Counted from the first letter of the stretch, positions 1 to 8,904 are shown. The stretch is DNA of 64,000 nt from Actinomycetes bacterium (GCA_021816935.1 JAKAWR010000001.1:62001-126000); one strand, 5' to 3'. Program-made: numbers and translations. Notes: generated from the letters alone by a model not told the origin.

Positions 1-626
1 TACAGAAGGGCGAGAAGGTTAACCTGAACCTGATCGTAAAGGCAGACGGGCAGGGTACGTTGCAGGCGGTGGTTGACAGCCTTGGCAAGCTCGACAGGGA
101 GGGGGTGGCTATAACGTTCCTACACAAGGGCGTGGGTGGTATCACCGAGAGCGACGTGGAATTGGCCACAGCGTCCAGCGCGACGATAATCGGCTTCAAC
201 GTGAGGCCAGATCGCCGGTCGAGAGCACTCGGAGCATCGAGAGGGGTGGAGATCCGCACCTATGAGGTCATCTACAAGCTCATCGAGGAGATGGAAGCCG
301 CGGTAGCCGGGATGCTAGCGCCCGAGATGGAGGAGCGGGTCACAGGCGAGGCCGAGGTGAGAGAGGTTTTCCGAGTGCCACGCGCGGGGGCAGTGGCCGG
401 GTGCTACGTGCGAGAGGGGACGATATCGAGAGGATCGAGGGTACGGTTCCTCCGGGACGGTGTAGTCATCTGGAAGGGACGGGTTGCTTCCCTGAAGCGG
501 TTCAAGGAGGATGTTAAGGAGGTCGCCGGCGGGTTCGAGTGCGGCGTGGGGCTGTCGGATTTCCAGGACCTCAAGCCTGGGGACGTGATCGAGACCTACG
601 AAGAGGTAGCGGTAGCGAGAGCGTAG
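1..626 (+). CDS. infB: Translation initiation factor IF-2, C-terminal part (5' end outside window)
   Basis: This is the last ~207 codons of IF-2, the GTPase that places initiator tRNA on the 30S subunit. The frame is open from base 3 and opens with NLIVKADGQGTL, the typical start of the C-terminal half. It continues through GVGGITESDVELA and the second OB/beta-barrel domain IV (VREGTISRGSRVRF), ending at TAG 624-626. The G domain and the start codon lie to the left. rbfA and truB follow, the standard bacterial order. The identification rests on these motifs and on synteny. Confidence 0.96.
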   Translation, partial: QKGEKVNLNLIVKADGQGTLQAVVDSLGKLDREGVAITFLHKGVGGITESDVELATASSATIIGFNVRPDRRSRALGASRGVEIRTYEVIYKLIEEMEAAVAGMLAPEMEERVTGEAEVREVFRVPRAGAVAGCYVREGTISRGSRVRFLRDGVVIWKGRVASLKRFKEDVKEVAGGFECGVGLSDFQDLKPGDVIETYEEVAVARA

Positions 627-685
627 GGGCGCTGTGGGCGGCCAGTCAGGGCAGCTGGGCCCAGTGCCCAAGGTAGCGGCTCGGG

Positions 686-691
686 TATAAT
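686..691 (+). promoter_or_regulatory. -10 hexamer TATAAT for leaderless rbfA transcript
   Basis: A perfect TATAAT ends 7 bases before the GTG of rbfA, so transcription would begin at or next to the start codon. No Shine-Dalgarno is present. No clear -35 is visible. Read-through from infB is also possible. Confidence 0.55.
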
Positions 692-698
692 CGGGCGC

Positions 699-1112
699 GT
701 GTTAGTTACAACAGGGGCGCAGGCGCGGAAGGGTTGGTCGCGGATTGCCAGGGTTAACGAACTGCTGAAGGAGGTGCTCGCCGAGGAACTGGAGCGGTCT
801 CTTTCGGGTGATGAGCCGTTCGGGATGGTGACCATTACTGGCGTGCAGGTGAGTGGGGATCTCTCGGTGGCCAGGGTTTACGTGGAGCCTGGTGGGGATG
901 CCGTCATGGACTTCCTGGAGGACGTCCGGGGGCAGTTGAGGCGGGAGATCGGCCGCCAGGTTCGGATGAAGCGAGTGCCGCGGCTTGCATTTGTAGCGGA
1001 TCCGGCTGTCGAAATGGGCGATCGCGTAGAGGTAGCCTTGCGGCGGATCCATTCGCGGGAGTCGTTATCGGGTGGCGGTGGAACGGGGCCGGATGCCGAG
1101 GACGAAAGATGA
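699..1112 (+). CDS. rbfA: Ribosome-binding factor A
   Basis: RbfA is a small KH-fold protein that binds immature 30S subunits and helps 16S rRNA 5'-end maturation. The 137-residue product has the family pattern: a basic N-terminus (RIARVNELLKEVLAEELE), the FGMVTITGVQVSGDLSVARVY strand-helix core and the VRMKRVPRLAF segment. Length is normal for the family, with a low-complexity acidic tail. The start is GTG, chosen because TATAAT lies exactly 7 bases upstream and nothing earlier fits. The stop overlaps the truB start by 4 bases, so the two are translationally coupled. Confidence 0.93.
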   Translation: MLVTTGAQARKGWSRIARVNELLKEVLAEELERSLSGDEPFGMVTITGVQVSGDLSVARVYVEPGGDAVMDFLEDVRGQLRREIGRQVRMKRVPRLAFVADPAVEMGDRVEVALRRIHSRESLSGGGGTGPDAEDER

Positions 1113-2047
1113 CTAATACGGGGAGGCCCGGGCCGGCTACCGGCGGCACGGCTGCATCGCGCGCTGTACGCCCCGGTCCTGTCGGCCTCGCGGTGGTGGA
1201 CAAGTCAGCCGGGTGGACGTCCCACGACGTAGTGGCGAAGCTGCGGCGGGTGCTCGGGGAACGGCGCATTGGTCATGCTGGAACGCTGGATCCGGATGCG
1301 ACGGGCGTGCTTCTGGTCGGGGTGGGCCGCTTCACTAGAGTGCTGAGGTATCTGTCAGCGTTGGAGAAGGCCTATACGGGCGAGATCGTCCTCGGCATCG
1401 CAACGACTACGCTCGATGCGTCGGGCGACGTCACGGGGCGGTGGGATATGGCTTCCCTTGGGGTCGAGGCGGTTCGGGAGGCAGCGCAACGGCTGACGGG
1501 CGAGATCGAGCAGGTGCCGCCTATGGTGTCGGCTGTCAAGGTTGACGGCGAGCGCCTGTACAAGAAGGCGAGGAGGGGTGAGGTAGTGGGCCGGGAGCCT
1601 CGGAGGGTGACGGTGTACGAATTGGAGGTCCTGGAGCCAAAGGAAGAGGGTGTGTTCCCGGTGATCGTGAGGTGCTCGACGGGCACATACATCCGTTCGC
1701 TGGCGGCCGATCTCGGGAGCATTCTCGGTGGCGGTGCCCATCTCCGTCGGCTCCGGCGGATCCGGATCGGTTCGTTTACGGTAGGAGAGGCGCGAGGGGT
1801 CGAGGCGATCTCGCCTGATTCCTTGATAACGCCGGCGCAGGCGCTGCGCGACTTGACGCAGGTGGCAGCCGAAGGGGAGGTCCTGGATCTGGCACGGCGA
1901 GGGCGTCCGCTCGACAGCGTGTCGATCGGTGCGGGCGGTGGCAGCGAGGGACCGGTCGCTGTGCTGGACCGTGCGGGTCAGCTCATCTCGGTGTACGAGC
2001 GAACGGATACCGATCGGCTCCTTGCGGGGGTTGTGTTCGCGGCGTAG
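1109..2047 (+). CDS. truB: tRNA pseudouridine-55 synthase TruB
   Basis: TruB converts U55 to pseudouridine in the T-loop of tRNAs. The 312-residue product has the catalytic motif GTLDPDATG with the nucleophilic Asp at residue 61, preceded by the RIGHAG segment. The substrate-binding VPPMVSAVKVDGERLYKKAR and the C-terminal STGTYIRSLAADLG stretch are also present. An additional ~20 residues precede the usual VVDKSAGWTSHD start. The ATG overlaps the rbfA stop (ATGA). Transcription meets the convergent sensor kinase gene 45 bases downstream. Only a weak 5-bp inverted repeat (around 2065-2082) lies in that gap. Confidence 0.95.
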   Translation: MTNTGRPGPATGGTAASRAVRPGPVGLAVVDKSAGWTSHDVVAKLRRVLGERRIGHAGTLDPDATGVLLVGVGRFTRVLRYLSALEKAYTGEIVLGIATTTLDASGDVTGRWDMASLGVEAVREAAQRLTGEIEQVPPMVSAVKVDGERLYKKARRGEVVGREPRRVTVYELEVLEPKEEGVFPVIVRCSTGTYIRSLAADLGSILGGGAHLRRLRRIRIGSFTVGEARGVEAISPDSLITPAQALRDLTQVAAEGEVLDLARRGRPLDSVSIGAGGGSEGPVAVLDRAGQLISVYERTDTDRLLAGVVFAA

Positions 2048-2091
2048 GCGGGGCCGGAGGGGGGCGCGGCCGTAAGACCGCGGGAAGCCGA

Positions 2092-3666
2092 TCAGGCGAG
2101 GGGCAGGTCGACGTCGATGGCGGTTCCGTAGGACGTGACGGTAACGGGATCGGTGTATATGCCGGACCGAGCCTGAACCCGCCCGCCCATCGCGTTGACC
2201 AGTTCGGCGACTATGGCAAGGCCCAGACCGGTGCCTCCCTTCCCGCCGGAGCGGTCGGCGCGGTAGTGGCGGGAAAATATCCGTGGGAGTTCGTCTGCGG
2301 GTATCCCGGGGCCATCGTCGGCGACCGTCAGAACGACCCGGTTCGCCTGGCGTGTGAAGCCCAAGGCTATGGAGGACTTCGTGAAACGGAGGGCATTCTC
2401 TACGAGGTTGGCGAGTACCTGTCGGAGGCGGTCCGGATCGGCCATCACGGTTGCCGGCACGAGATCGGTCCGTGACGGAGCGTGAAGGTTGATGCCACGC
2501 GACTCGGCTTCGGGTTTGAGGCCGGCTTCGACCTGGGCGAGAACGGTAGCCGCGTCGACACGCTGCAAATTGAGCGAGAATTTTCCAGACTGGAGGTGCG
2601 CAAGGTCGAGAAGATCCTTGATGAGGCGTTCGAGGCGGGTGGCTTCGCTGAGGATGACCCCGACTGCGTGGCCGGTGTCGTCTGCCGCACCCTCGGCCAG
2701 CGCCTCGGCGTAGCCGCGGATCGATGTCAGCGGTGTGCGGAGCTCGTGGGACACCGAGAGGAGGAACTGGCGTTCCGCCTGGCGTGACGCGCTGAGCTGC
2801 ACCGCCATTTCGTTGATGGAGTCTGTGAGGGAGGCGATCTCCGCAAGATCCTGGCTGCCTGTTTCGGCGCGAGCGTCCAGGTGGCCGGATGCGATGCGTT
2901 CCGTTGTGGCCGAGAGGGTGGCGAGGGATCTGCCGAAGCGGCGTGAGATCTCCCAGGCGACCAGGGATCCGACGGCGAGCGCAAGGATGCCAATGAGAAT
3001 GAAGTAGCCGAGGCCATTTGCAGGCGGCGGCGTCGTCTTGGTGACAACCAGCGCGACGGTGTCTGATAACGGTAGCTGGAGAGCGTGCATCTGCCTGGGC
3101 CGGAGCGGCAGCGGAACGACCGCGTACGCCAGATTGCCCTCAGTACCGGCAACAGCGTTTCCCGCAAGGAGCGCCGAAGTGCTTATGTCCGCGGCGGAAA
3201 TACCCTGAGGGATGCTCTCGCTGCTGAGCGACGAGTAGGAGCCGTCGCTTGCGATGGCGATGAAATCTGCAGCGGTGAAGCCGGTATGGGTCAGAAGCTC
3301 GCTCGTCTGAGCCTCAGGGATATTCGGAACCACGGTCGCAATATCCTCGGCTTCCGTACGGATGGCGGTGGCCGAGTTGTTCGACGCGCTCTTGCTGACT
3401 ATGACGTAGGTGCCGAGCCAGGTTACTGCAAGCGTGCCCAGGGAGATCGAGATGATGGCGGTGAGAATCTGGGATCTCAAAGAGCGGGTCCGCTGCCTGG
3501 CGCCGGAGGCCTTCCGGGAGATGGCGCGAATCGATGCGGGTTCCGGCCCGTTGGTACCTGGTCGGGCCGATGTGTTCCCTTCAGAAGGTCGGCCCCGCTG
3601 GGAGAAGTTGCCTGCCGGAGGGTCGTAGGGGGATCGGTCGTGGGCCGATGGGCGTCCTAGCGTCAT
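2092..3666 (-). CDS. Sensor histidine kinase with extracytoplasmic domain and HAMP
   Basis: This is a 524-residue membrane histidine kinase. It has a Pro/Arg-rich cytoplasmic N-terminus (1-65), TM1 at about 66-90, an extracytoplasmic sensor domain of ~125 residues with no recognisable fold, TM2 at about 218-240, HAMP, then the dimerisation helix SVSHELRTPL with phosphoacceptor His307. The ATPase domain has an N box around Asn424 (NLVENALRF), DDGPGIP and GGTGLGLAIV. It lies 28 bases downstream of the response regulator on the same strand, so they form a cognate pair. The architecture resembles MprB/BaeS-type envelope-stress kinases, but the signal is not predictable from sequence. Confidence 0.93.
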   Translation of the reverse strand: MTLGRPSAHDRSPYDPPAGNFSQRGRPSEGNTSARPGTNGPEPASIRAISRKASGARQRTRSLRSQILTAIISISLGTLAVTWLGTYVIVSKSASNNSATAIRTEAEDIATVVPNIPEAQTSELLTHTGFTAADFIAIASDGSYSSLSSESIPQGISAADISTSALLAGNAVAGTEGNLAYAVVPLPLRPRQMHALQLPLSDTVALVVTKTTPPPANGLGYFILIGILALAVGSLVAWEISRRFGRSLATLSATTERIASGHLDARAETGSQDLAEIASLTDSINEMAVQLSASRQAERQFLLSVSHELRTPLTSIRGYAEALAEGAADDTGHAVGVILSEATRLERLIKDLLDLAHLQSGKFSLNLQRVDAATVLAQVEAGLKPEAESRGINLHAPSRTDLVPATVMADPDRLRQVLANLVENALRFTKSSIALGFTRQANRVVLTVADDGPGIPADELPRIFSRHYRADRSGGKGGTGLGLAIVAELVNAMGGRVQARSGIYTDPVTVTSYGTAIDVDLPLA

Positions 3667-3694
3667 GGGAGCGTCAGGAGTCGGGGACGCATGT

Positions 3695-4378
3695 TCAGCC
3701 GAAGCGGTAGCCGACTCCCCAGATGGTTTGAATGGGGATGTCCTCGCCTAGTTTCTTGCGGATCTGGCGGATGTGGACGTCGACCGTGCGCTCGTCGCCA
3801 ATCCAGCCGTTGCCCCATACGCCGTTCAGGAGTTGTCTTCGCGAGAGGACGGATCCCTTGCGCTGAGCCAGAAATACGAGGAGGTCGAACTCCTTCGCCG
3901 TGAGCTGGATCTCCCTACCGTCGGGATCGACGACCCGCCGGCTCGATGGCTCGATGGCGTAGGCACCTGCAGCGATTGCGCGAACCTGCTCGGCCGGGGA
4001 ACGGACCGAGCGTCGCAGTACAGCCTTAACTCGGGCGACAACCTCGCGAGGGGAAAAGGGCTTAGTGATGTAATCGTCTGCACCCATCTCGAGGCCGACG
4101 ATCTTGTCCACCTCACCGTCGCGGGCTGTCAACAGGATGAAGGGGATGTCGTCCGTTGCACGGACCGTGCGGCAGAGCTCGAGGCCATCGATGTCGCCAG
4201 GCAACCCGATGTCGACGATCAGGAGGCATGGCTTCGACGTCCGGTAGATGTCGAGAGCTCTTGATCCGTCGCCCGCGATGAGAGGGCGGTAGCCTTCGCG
4301 GCGCAGGTACATCGAGCACAGGTCGGCGATGTTGGTATCGTCCTCAACTATCAGGATCGTGCCGCTGTCAGCAGTCAT
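3695..4378 (-). CDS. OmpR/PhoB-family response regulator
   Basis: This DNA-binding response regulator of 227 residues is the partner of the downstream kinase. The receiver domain (1-120) has the acidic pair in VEDD, phosphoacceptor Asp56 (VDIGLPG) and Lys107 (ITKPFSP). The C-terminal winged helix ends with the family pattern ERTVDVHIRQIRKKLG and VGYRFG. The ATG at 4378 is preferred because it directly precedes the conserved receiver strand. An in-frame codon 25 residues earlier gives an atypical extension. A TACTGT hexamer lies ~15 bases before this ATG. Its targets are unknown, though phased repeats of a type used by this family occur before the HtrA gene at 48306. Confidence 0.94.
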   Translation of the reverse strand: MTADSGTILIVEDDTNIADLCSMYLRREGYRPLIAGDGSRALDIYRTSKPCLLIVDIGLPGDIDGLELCRTVRATDDIPFILLTARDGEVDKIVGLEMGADDYITKPFSPREVVARVKAVLRRSVRSPAEQVRAIAAGAYAIEPSSRRVVDPDGREIQLTAKEFDLLVFLAQRKGSVLSRRQLLNGVWGNGWIGDERTVDVHIRQIRKKLGEDIPIQTIWGVGYRFG

Positions 4379-4446
4379 AAGGTCAATTCTGACACAGTAG
4401 CGGCGTGCAGGGCTGCCCGATACGGTTAGGTGAATGTGAAGATTAG

Positions 4447-4464
4447 CTCCCACTAGGGTGGGAG
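4447..4464. promoter_or_regulatory. Perfect 7-bp inverted repeat upstream of the response regulator
   Basis: CTCCCAC, four bases, GTGGGAG. It sits 69 bases upstream of the response-regulator start, in the divergent gap before der. It could be an operator or a small transcript hairpin. Confidence 0.4.
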
Positions 4465-4543
4465 GCGTCGCTAGAATGAAAGTTAACAGCTATGCCGAAG
4501 CCGCGCCGAATTCACTCCGAGGGAAGTAGATGAAGGCACCGTA

Positions 4544-4577
4544 CCGCCTCTCGCAAGCCCTTGATTGCGAGAGGCGG
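4544..4577 (+). promoter_or_regulatory. Perfect 13-bp stem hairpin in the der leader
   Basis: Arms 4544-4556 and 4565-4577 (starting CCGCCTCTCG, ending CGAGAGGCGG) pair without mismatch around an 8-base loop, 35 bases before the chosen der start. No T-run follows, so it is not a normal intrinsic terminator. It could be an RNA leader structure, a processing site or a protein-bound operator. Confidence 0.6.
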
Positions 4578-4612
4578 AATGTGCATGGAGCGGATGCGGG
4601 GTGAGGGCACAG

Positions 4613-6148
4613 ATGACTATCCGGGAAGCGTCGATGAATCTTCCCACTGTCGTAGTGGCCGGGCGTCCGAACGTCGGGAAATCCGCACTTGTCAACAGGA
4701 TCGTGGGGAAGCGCCAGATGGTAGTGGAGGAGGAGCCCGGGGTTACCCGCGACGTGGTGGTCGCTCACACTAGCTGGTCGGGCGTGGCTTTCCGGATTCT
4801 TGACACGGGCGGCTTCCTGAGCGTTCACCACGGCCTCGAGGGTAAGGTCGCAGCCAGGACGGCAGAGGCTGTCTTGTCGGCCGACTTGGTCCTACTTGTA
4901 GGGGACGTGGTCGTGGGGGTGACCGATGAGGACCTGGAGGTGGCAAGGCTGGTCAAGAGGTCGGGGTGCCCGGTCGTGGTCGTTGCCAACAAGGCCGACA
5001 ACGACCAGAGGGATTCGGATGCGTGGAGTCTGATGGCACTGGGGCTTGGCGAGCCTGTACCGGTGAGTGCCGTGCATGGGAGGGGAGTGGGGGATCTTCT
5101 CGACATCGTTGTGGCGCTGCTCGGTCCTACGATAGGGGCTCGAGATGAGGCCTTGGAGGTATCAGCCGGGGAGGGAGGCGATTCCGGACAAGCCGGGCGG
5201 GGGTCGTCTGGCGGTGCGGCAGGGAGGGTTTCTGGGGCCGGCAGGGAGCATAACGGTGCGATGTGGGATGGTCGGGATCGGGCAATCAAGAAAGAGGTGC
5301 TTACCGTGAGTGATAACCATGGCGTGGCGGAGCTTGGCGGCAGTGACTTTGATGTAGATGAATCACTCGACGTCGGGGGGATGCCGATGATAGCCCTGGC
5401 GGGCAGGCCTAATGTGGGGAAATCGACCCTCTTCAACAGGATGACGGGCGGTAACCGTTCGATCGTGCATGACGTGGCCGGCACGACGAGGGATGTGGTT
5501 GACACCGTGGTAGATATCGGTGGCAAGAACTACCGATTCCTGGACACAGCGGGGATGCGTCACAAGGACGGGAAAGGTGGGCGAGTCGAGCATTTCTCGG
5601 TACTCAGGGCGCTCGATGCAGTTGACGCCGCGGATGTGGTCCTGCTGGTGATCGACGCTGCCTCGGGGGTGACTCAGCAGGACGCGAGAATCGCCAGCCG
5701 GGCAGCTGAGTCGGGGAGTCCGGTCGTCGTCGTTCTCAACAAGTGGGATCTGGTTCCCGGCGGGGAGCGGGAGGTTGTGGTGTCGGAGACGGAGGAGAGG
5801 CTCGCATTTCTCGGCGATCCGCGCCTCATTCGTGTGAGCGCGGCGGTGGGAACGGGGGTAGCAAAGGTGATGCCTGCCGTCGACGAGGCGCTCGCTGCAT
5901 ACAGGCACCGGATACCCACCGGCGAGCTGAATCGCGCGGTTCATGGCCTGCAGGAGAGGCACCCCTGCCCGGGAGGGGCACGGATCAAGTACGCTGTTCA
6001 AGGGGCGGCGAAGCCTCCGACGGTGGTGCTGTTCGCGTCGAAGAAGGTTCCGGTTGCCTACCAGCGTTATATCGAGGGGCAGCTACGGAGCCACTTCGGG
6101 CTCGAGCGGACGCCGCTGAAGATCAAGGTCCGGATCGGCTCGCACTGA
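4613..6148 (+). CDS. der: Ribosome-assembly GTPase Der (EngA)
   Basis: Der has two tandem GTPase domains and acts in 50S subunit maturation. Both G domains are complete: GRPNVGKSALVNR, DTGGF and NKAD in the first; GRPNVGKSTLFNR, DTAGM and NKWD in the second. The C-terminal KH-like domain ends in LKIKVRIGSH. The linker between the domains is unusually long, about 100 residues, rich in Gly, Ser and Ala then acidic. ATG 4613 is chosen because GGTGAGG sits 6 bases upstream. An ATG at 4634, just before NLPTVVVAGRP, is the alternative. The gene stands alone here, without cmk. Confidence 0.94.
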   Translation: MTIREASMNLPTVVVAGRPNVGKSALVNRIVGKRQMVVEEEPGVTRDVVVAHTSWSGVAFRILDTGGFLSVHHGLEGKVAARTAEAVLSADLVLLVGDVVVGVTDEDLEVARLVKRSGCPVVVVANKADNDQRDSDAWSLMALGLGEPVPVSAVHGRGVGDLLDIVVALLGPTIGARDEALEVSAGEGGDSGQAGRGSSGGAAGRVSGAGREHNGAMWDGRDRAIKKEVLTVSDNHGVAELGGSDFDVDESLDVGGMPMIALAGRPNVGKSTLFNRMTGGNRSIVHDVAGTTRDVVDTVVDIGGKNYRFLDTAGMRHKDGKGGRVEHFSVLRALDAVDAADVVLLVIDAASGVTQQDARIASRAAESGSPVVVVLNKWDLVPGGEREVVVSETEERLAFLGDPRLIRVSAAVGTGVAKVMPAVDEALAAYRHRIPTGELNRAVHGLQERHPCPGGARIKYAVQGAAKPPTVVLFASKKVPVAYQRYIEGQLRSHFGLERTPLKIKVRIGSH

Positions 6149-6275
6149 GCTGGTCCTGGATGGCGGAGAGGCGGCTGTCCCAGGGTGCAGTCGGACCGCT
6201 ATGCTGCCGGCAATTTTGCGGTGCGTCCCTGATTCGGAGGTCAGAGGGTCGTGCCCGCTGGAAAGACGTGCGGGC

Positions 6276-6281
6276 TATGAT
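6276..6281 (+). promoter_or_regulatory. -10 hexamer TATGAT for the RCC1 lipoprotein gene
   Basis: TATGAT lies 6 bases before an in-frame ATG (6288) and 36 bases before the GTG with a Shine-Dalgarno (6318). It supports a promoter here but does not settle which start is used. Confidence 0.45.
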
Positions 6282-6317
6282 TGCGCAATGCTTGGCGGAG
6301 ATACTGGAGAGTGGCGT

Positions 6318-7694
6318 GTGAAGGTCGGGCCGTTGTTCGCTTTGCCTGTGGTGGTCGTGATGGCTGTCGGAGGGTGCAGTGCCGTCAGCAACGGGAAGGA
6401 CCACGCGGCGCATTCGCGACGCGAACGGGCAACCGTCATTGCCGTCGGGTCGCAGGCCGCGTACGCGGTTGGCAGCAACGGCGGGCTCTACGCATGGGGG
6501 TCGCAGTCGGGAGGAGCGATCGGCGACGGTGACTCCAATGGGTCGGTGGTGTCCCCGAGTGAGGTCAAGGGTATTCATGGTGCAGTGTCCGTGGCGGCGG
6601 GTGCCTTCTCAGCGGTGGTGCTTACGTCCGTCGGATCGGTCTACTGGTGGGGCAACGCCGGCTCGAGTGTATCGGCCGGAGGAGGAGTGGGCGCAGGCAG
6701 TGGAAGTGGTAGGGTACCGGAAGCGGTGCTGGGTAGCGCTGGCGGTACGGGACCGGGGACCGGCGCGGAGAACAGTCGGGGAGGTGGGCCATCCGTCCGG
6801 GCTACCGGCTCGGCTGCGGGTGCCGGAATCTGTCGGACCCCGGGTAGCACAACGCCTAAGCGGGTAAAGGGGCTGCCGTCTGCAGTGGCTGTTGGCGCTG
6901 GGTCGTATAGCGGTTATGCGGTTACGGACGATGGGCACGTCTATGCGTGGGCGATGGGGTGTGGTCCGTGGCCGTCCCGGCCGCTCCGGTTAAAGGGTTT
7001 GTCCGGGGTGGTGACGGTGGTCGCGCACGGTGATACGGCGTACTTCCTTACCAAGCGGGGAGCGGTGTGGGCGGTAGGGTCGAACGCGTCCGGGGCGCTG
7101 GGCAACGGGTCTTCGCTGTCCTATTCGAGTACGCCGGTGGAGGTGGCTGGCTTGCACGATATTACGGATATTGCTGCGGGGAGTCACTTCGGTATGGCGC
7201 TCGATAGCCAGGGGGTGGCTTGGGTGTGGGGAGATACGGGCATGAACCTGTCGAAGACGGCAGACCCGACACATACGTCCACTAGGGGTGCGCCGGCTGC
7301 AGTGCCGGGAATTACGAATACGAAGGCGATCGCCGCGGGCGCAGCGGACGGCTACCTGCTTCGGTGGGACGGAACCATCTGGGCATGGGGACGCGATGTG
7401 CACGGGGAGCTCGGGGGTGGCCAGACTACACCGGCCACCCTTCCGGGAGGCGCTCCGTTGCACTATTCAAACTCGTTCGTGCCGGTGGGGGTACCACCCG
7501 CAGAGTCGGGCGTTGCAGCCATCGTTGCGGGCTATCAGGCTGCGTTTACCATTGGTACGAACGGCACCGTCTGGTCTTGGGGTGGAAACGGGCAGGGGCA
7601 GCTGGGAGAGACGGCTGCGACGACGGCGGCGTGCGGATGCGTGGACCTCGCTTCGGAGGTAACCGGCCTTTCCGGGAAAGTTTCGTCGCCATAG
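6318..7694 (+). CDS. RCC1-repeat lipoprotein
   Basis: This exported protein of ~458 residues is predicted to form a seven-bladed beta-propeller of the RCC1/BLIP-II type. From GTG 6318 it begins with a lipoprotein signal peptide ending in the lipobox AVGGC. GGAGAG lies 6 bases before the GTG. At least six RCC1-like units are visible, each with the W-G core: YAWGSQSGGAIGDG, VYWWGNAG, VWAVGSNASGALGNG, VWVWGDTG, IWAWGRDVHGELGGG, VWSWGGNGQGQLGE. One blade carries a Gly/Ser-rich insert of ~70 residues. Such propellers usually bind proteins; the partner is unknown. An ATG at 6288 (leaderless) is the alternative start. Confidence 0.8.
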   Translation: MKVGPLFALPVVVVMAVGGCSAVSNGKDHAAHSRRERATVIAVGSQAAYAVGSNGGLYAWGSQSGGAIGDGDSNGSVVSPSEVKGIHGAVSVAAGAFSAVVLTSVGSVYWWGNAGSSVSAGGGVGAGSGSGRVPEAVLGSAGGTGPGTGAENSRGGGPSVRATGSAAGAGICRTPGSTTPKRVKGLPSAVAVGAGSYSGYAVTDDGHVYAWAMGCGPWPSRPLRLKGLSGVVTVVAHGDTAYFLTKRGAVWAVGSNASGALGNGSSLSYSSTPVEVAGLHDITDIAAGSHFGMALDSQGVAWVWGDTGMNLSKTADPTHTSTRGAPAAVPGITNTKAIAAGAADGYLLRWDGTIWAWGRDVHGELGGGQTTPATLPGGAPLHYSNSFVPVGVPPAESGVAAIVAGYQAAFTIGTNGTVWSWGGNGQGQLGETAATTAACGCVDLASEVTGLSGKVSSP

Positions 7695-7991
7695 GCGGAG
7701 CGCCATCCGGGGGGTTATGGGGATAATAGCTGTCGGGAGGCCTTTTCGATGTCTTGGGTCGATTATTACAGTTGCGTTATATGTAGTCGCGCAGTTTCGT
7801 TGAGATCGGAATTGTGAATCGGGAAGGCGGGACTCGCGATGCGGGCGGCGGGGGAGAACTTCCGGGTTGTGCCGATCGCTGGTGCGTGTCGGAGCGATAC
7901 CAGATGCTACGATTATGGCATTGCAGTGACCTTGCGACTTCATCCGGACCTGGAGGATGTGCAACGTGTGGCCGCCGGAGAGGGAAAACCC

Positions 7992-8807
7992 GTGTCGAGG
8001 CGCTCCTGCCTGCCAGTGCTCGCCATCGTCATGGGCCTGGCGTCGGTGGCCTGTGGCCGAGCTACGGCGGTCCCGCGTATGCCAGCCCGCCGGCTTCACC
8101 CCGCTACCTCAACTACAATCATGGGAGCGGCCCCAAAGACGTCGAAGGTAACGACCGAGTCCGTTCCAACGTTTTCCACCTCCACATCCACCACTCGGTC
8201 GTTTCCACCGCTGAGCTTCAACGCGTTGCCCGTTCCGTCCGACTACACCTGCGCACCAGGTAGCGGAGTTCTGTTCACAGGGAACCGCCGCGCGTTCCAC
8301 AAGTGCATTCCGGACGCGTACCTCTTTAGCAAAACCACCAGGACGGCATGCCCCGCCGGCTCTTACATGACAATGGGTCCGGTAATGTGCATCTACGATC
8401 CCAGCAACGGCCCCGGATTCGGGATCGTCGCGCCGGTGCCTCCCGGTCCGGATACGTGTTCGAGCGTCGCAGCACCCTGCCTTTCGTCGAAGCTGCCACT
8501 CTCTCCGAAAGCCTCGGTCCTCCCCTGGTCGGACATCGAGAATGCGACCGGGGCGTGCCCGTCGGGTTACTACTTTGGCGAGAGCAAGGTTGGGGCAGCC
8601 TGCGTGCCTTACGGCTACCTGCCGGGCGGAACCGACGCCCATCCGAGCGGGAACACGGACTGCCCGCCCGGCTCCGGTCGAATCACCGCAAAGCCGAACG
8701 TGGCTCTTTGCACCCGGAGCACGACGACCACGCACAGCGGCGAGGAGCCGTTCGTTGCATACTACATCGTCGCACCGATCGCACCGATCGCACCGGCCGG
8801 CACTTAG
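7992..8807 (+). CDS. Small Cys-repeat lipoprotein, function unknown
   Basis: This is an exported protein of ~271 residues. GTG 7992 is preferred because GGAGAGG lies 8-10 bases upstream and it yields a compact signal peptide with lipobox ASVAC. After a Thr/Ser-rich linker come four loosely repeated units of ~20-28 residues, each opening with Cys-Pro/Ala-x-Gly and closing with a second Cys: CAPGSG...KC, CPAGSY...MC, CPSGYY...AC and CPPGSG...LC. Each unit probably holds one disulfide. No known family is recognised. It lies between two other exported-protein genes on the same strand, which suggests a surface role. Confidence 0.65.
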   Translation: MSRRSCLPVLAIVMGLASVACGRATAVPRMPARRLHPATSTTIMGAAPKTSKVTTESVPTFSTSTSTTRSFPPLSFNALPVPSDYTCAPGSGVLFTGNRRAFHKCIPDAYLFSKTTRTACPAGSYMTMGPVMCIYDPSNGPGFGIVAPVPPGPDTCSSVAAPCLSSKLPLSPKASVLPWSDIENATGACPSGYYFGESKVGAACVPYGYLPGGTDAHPSGNTDCPPGSGRITAKPNVALCTRSTTTTHSGEEPFVAYYIVAPIAPIAPAGT

Positions 8808-8889
8808 GCCTGCCGGACGAGCCTCCGGGTGCCCTGGACCCTGGGGGACGTCGTCGGAACCCAGCACCCCAAGAAGAACCGGGCTCTGG

Positions 8890-8895
8890 TAGGGT
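8890..8895 (+). promoter_or_regulatory. Possible -10 TAGGGT before the subtilase gene
   Basis: TAGGGT ends 9 bases before GTG 8905. The spacing is slightly long compared with the other leaderless genes here. Confidence 0.3.
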
Positions 8896-8904
8896 TAGGC
8901 CGTT

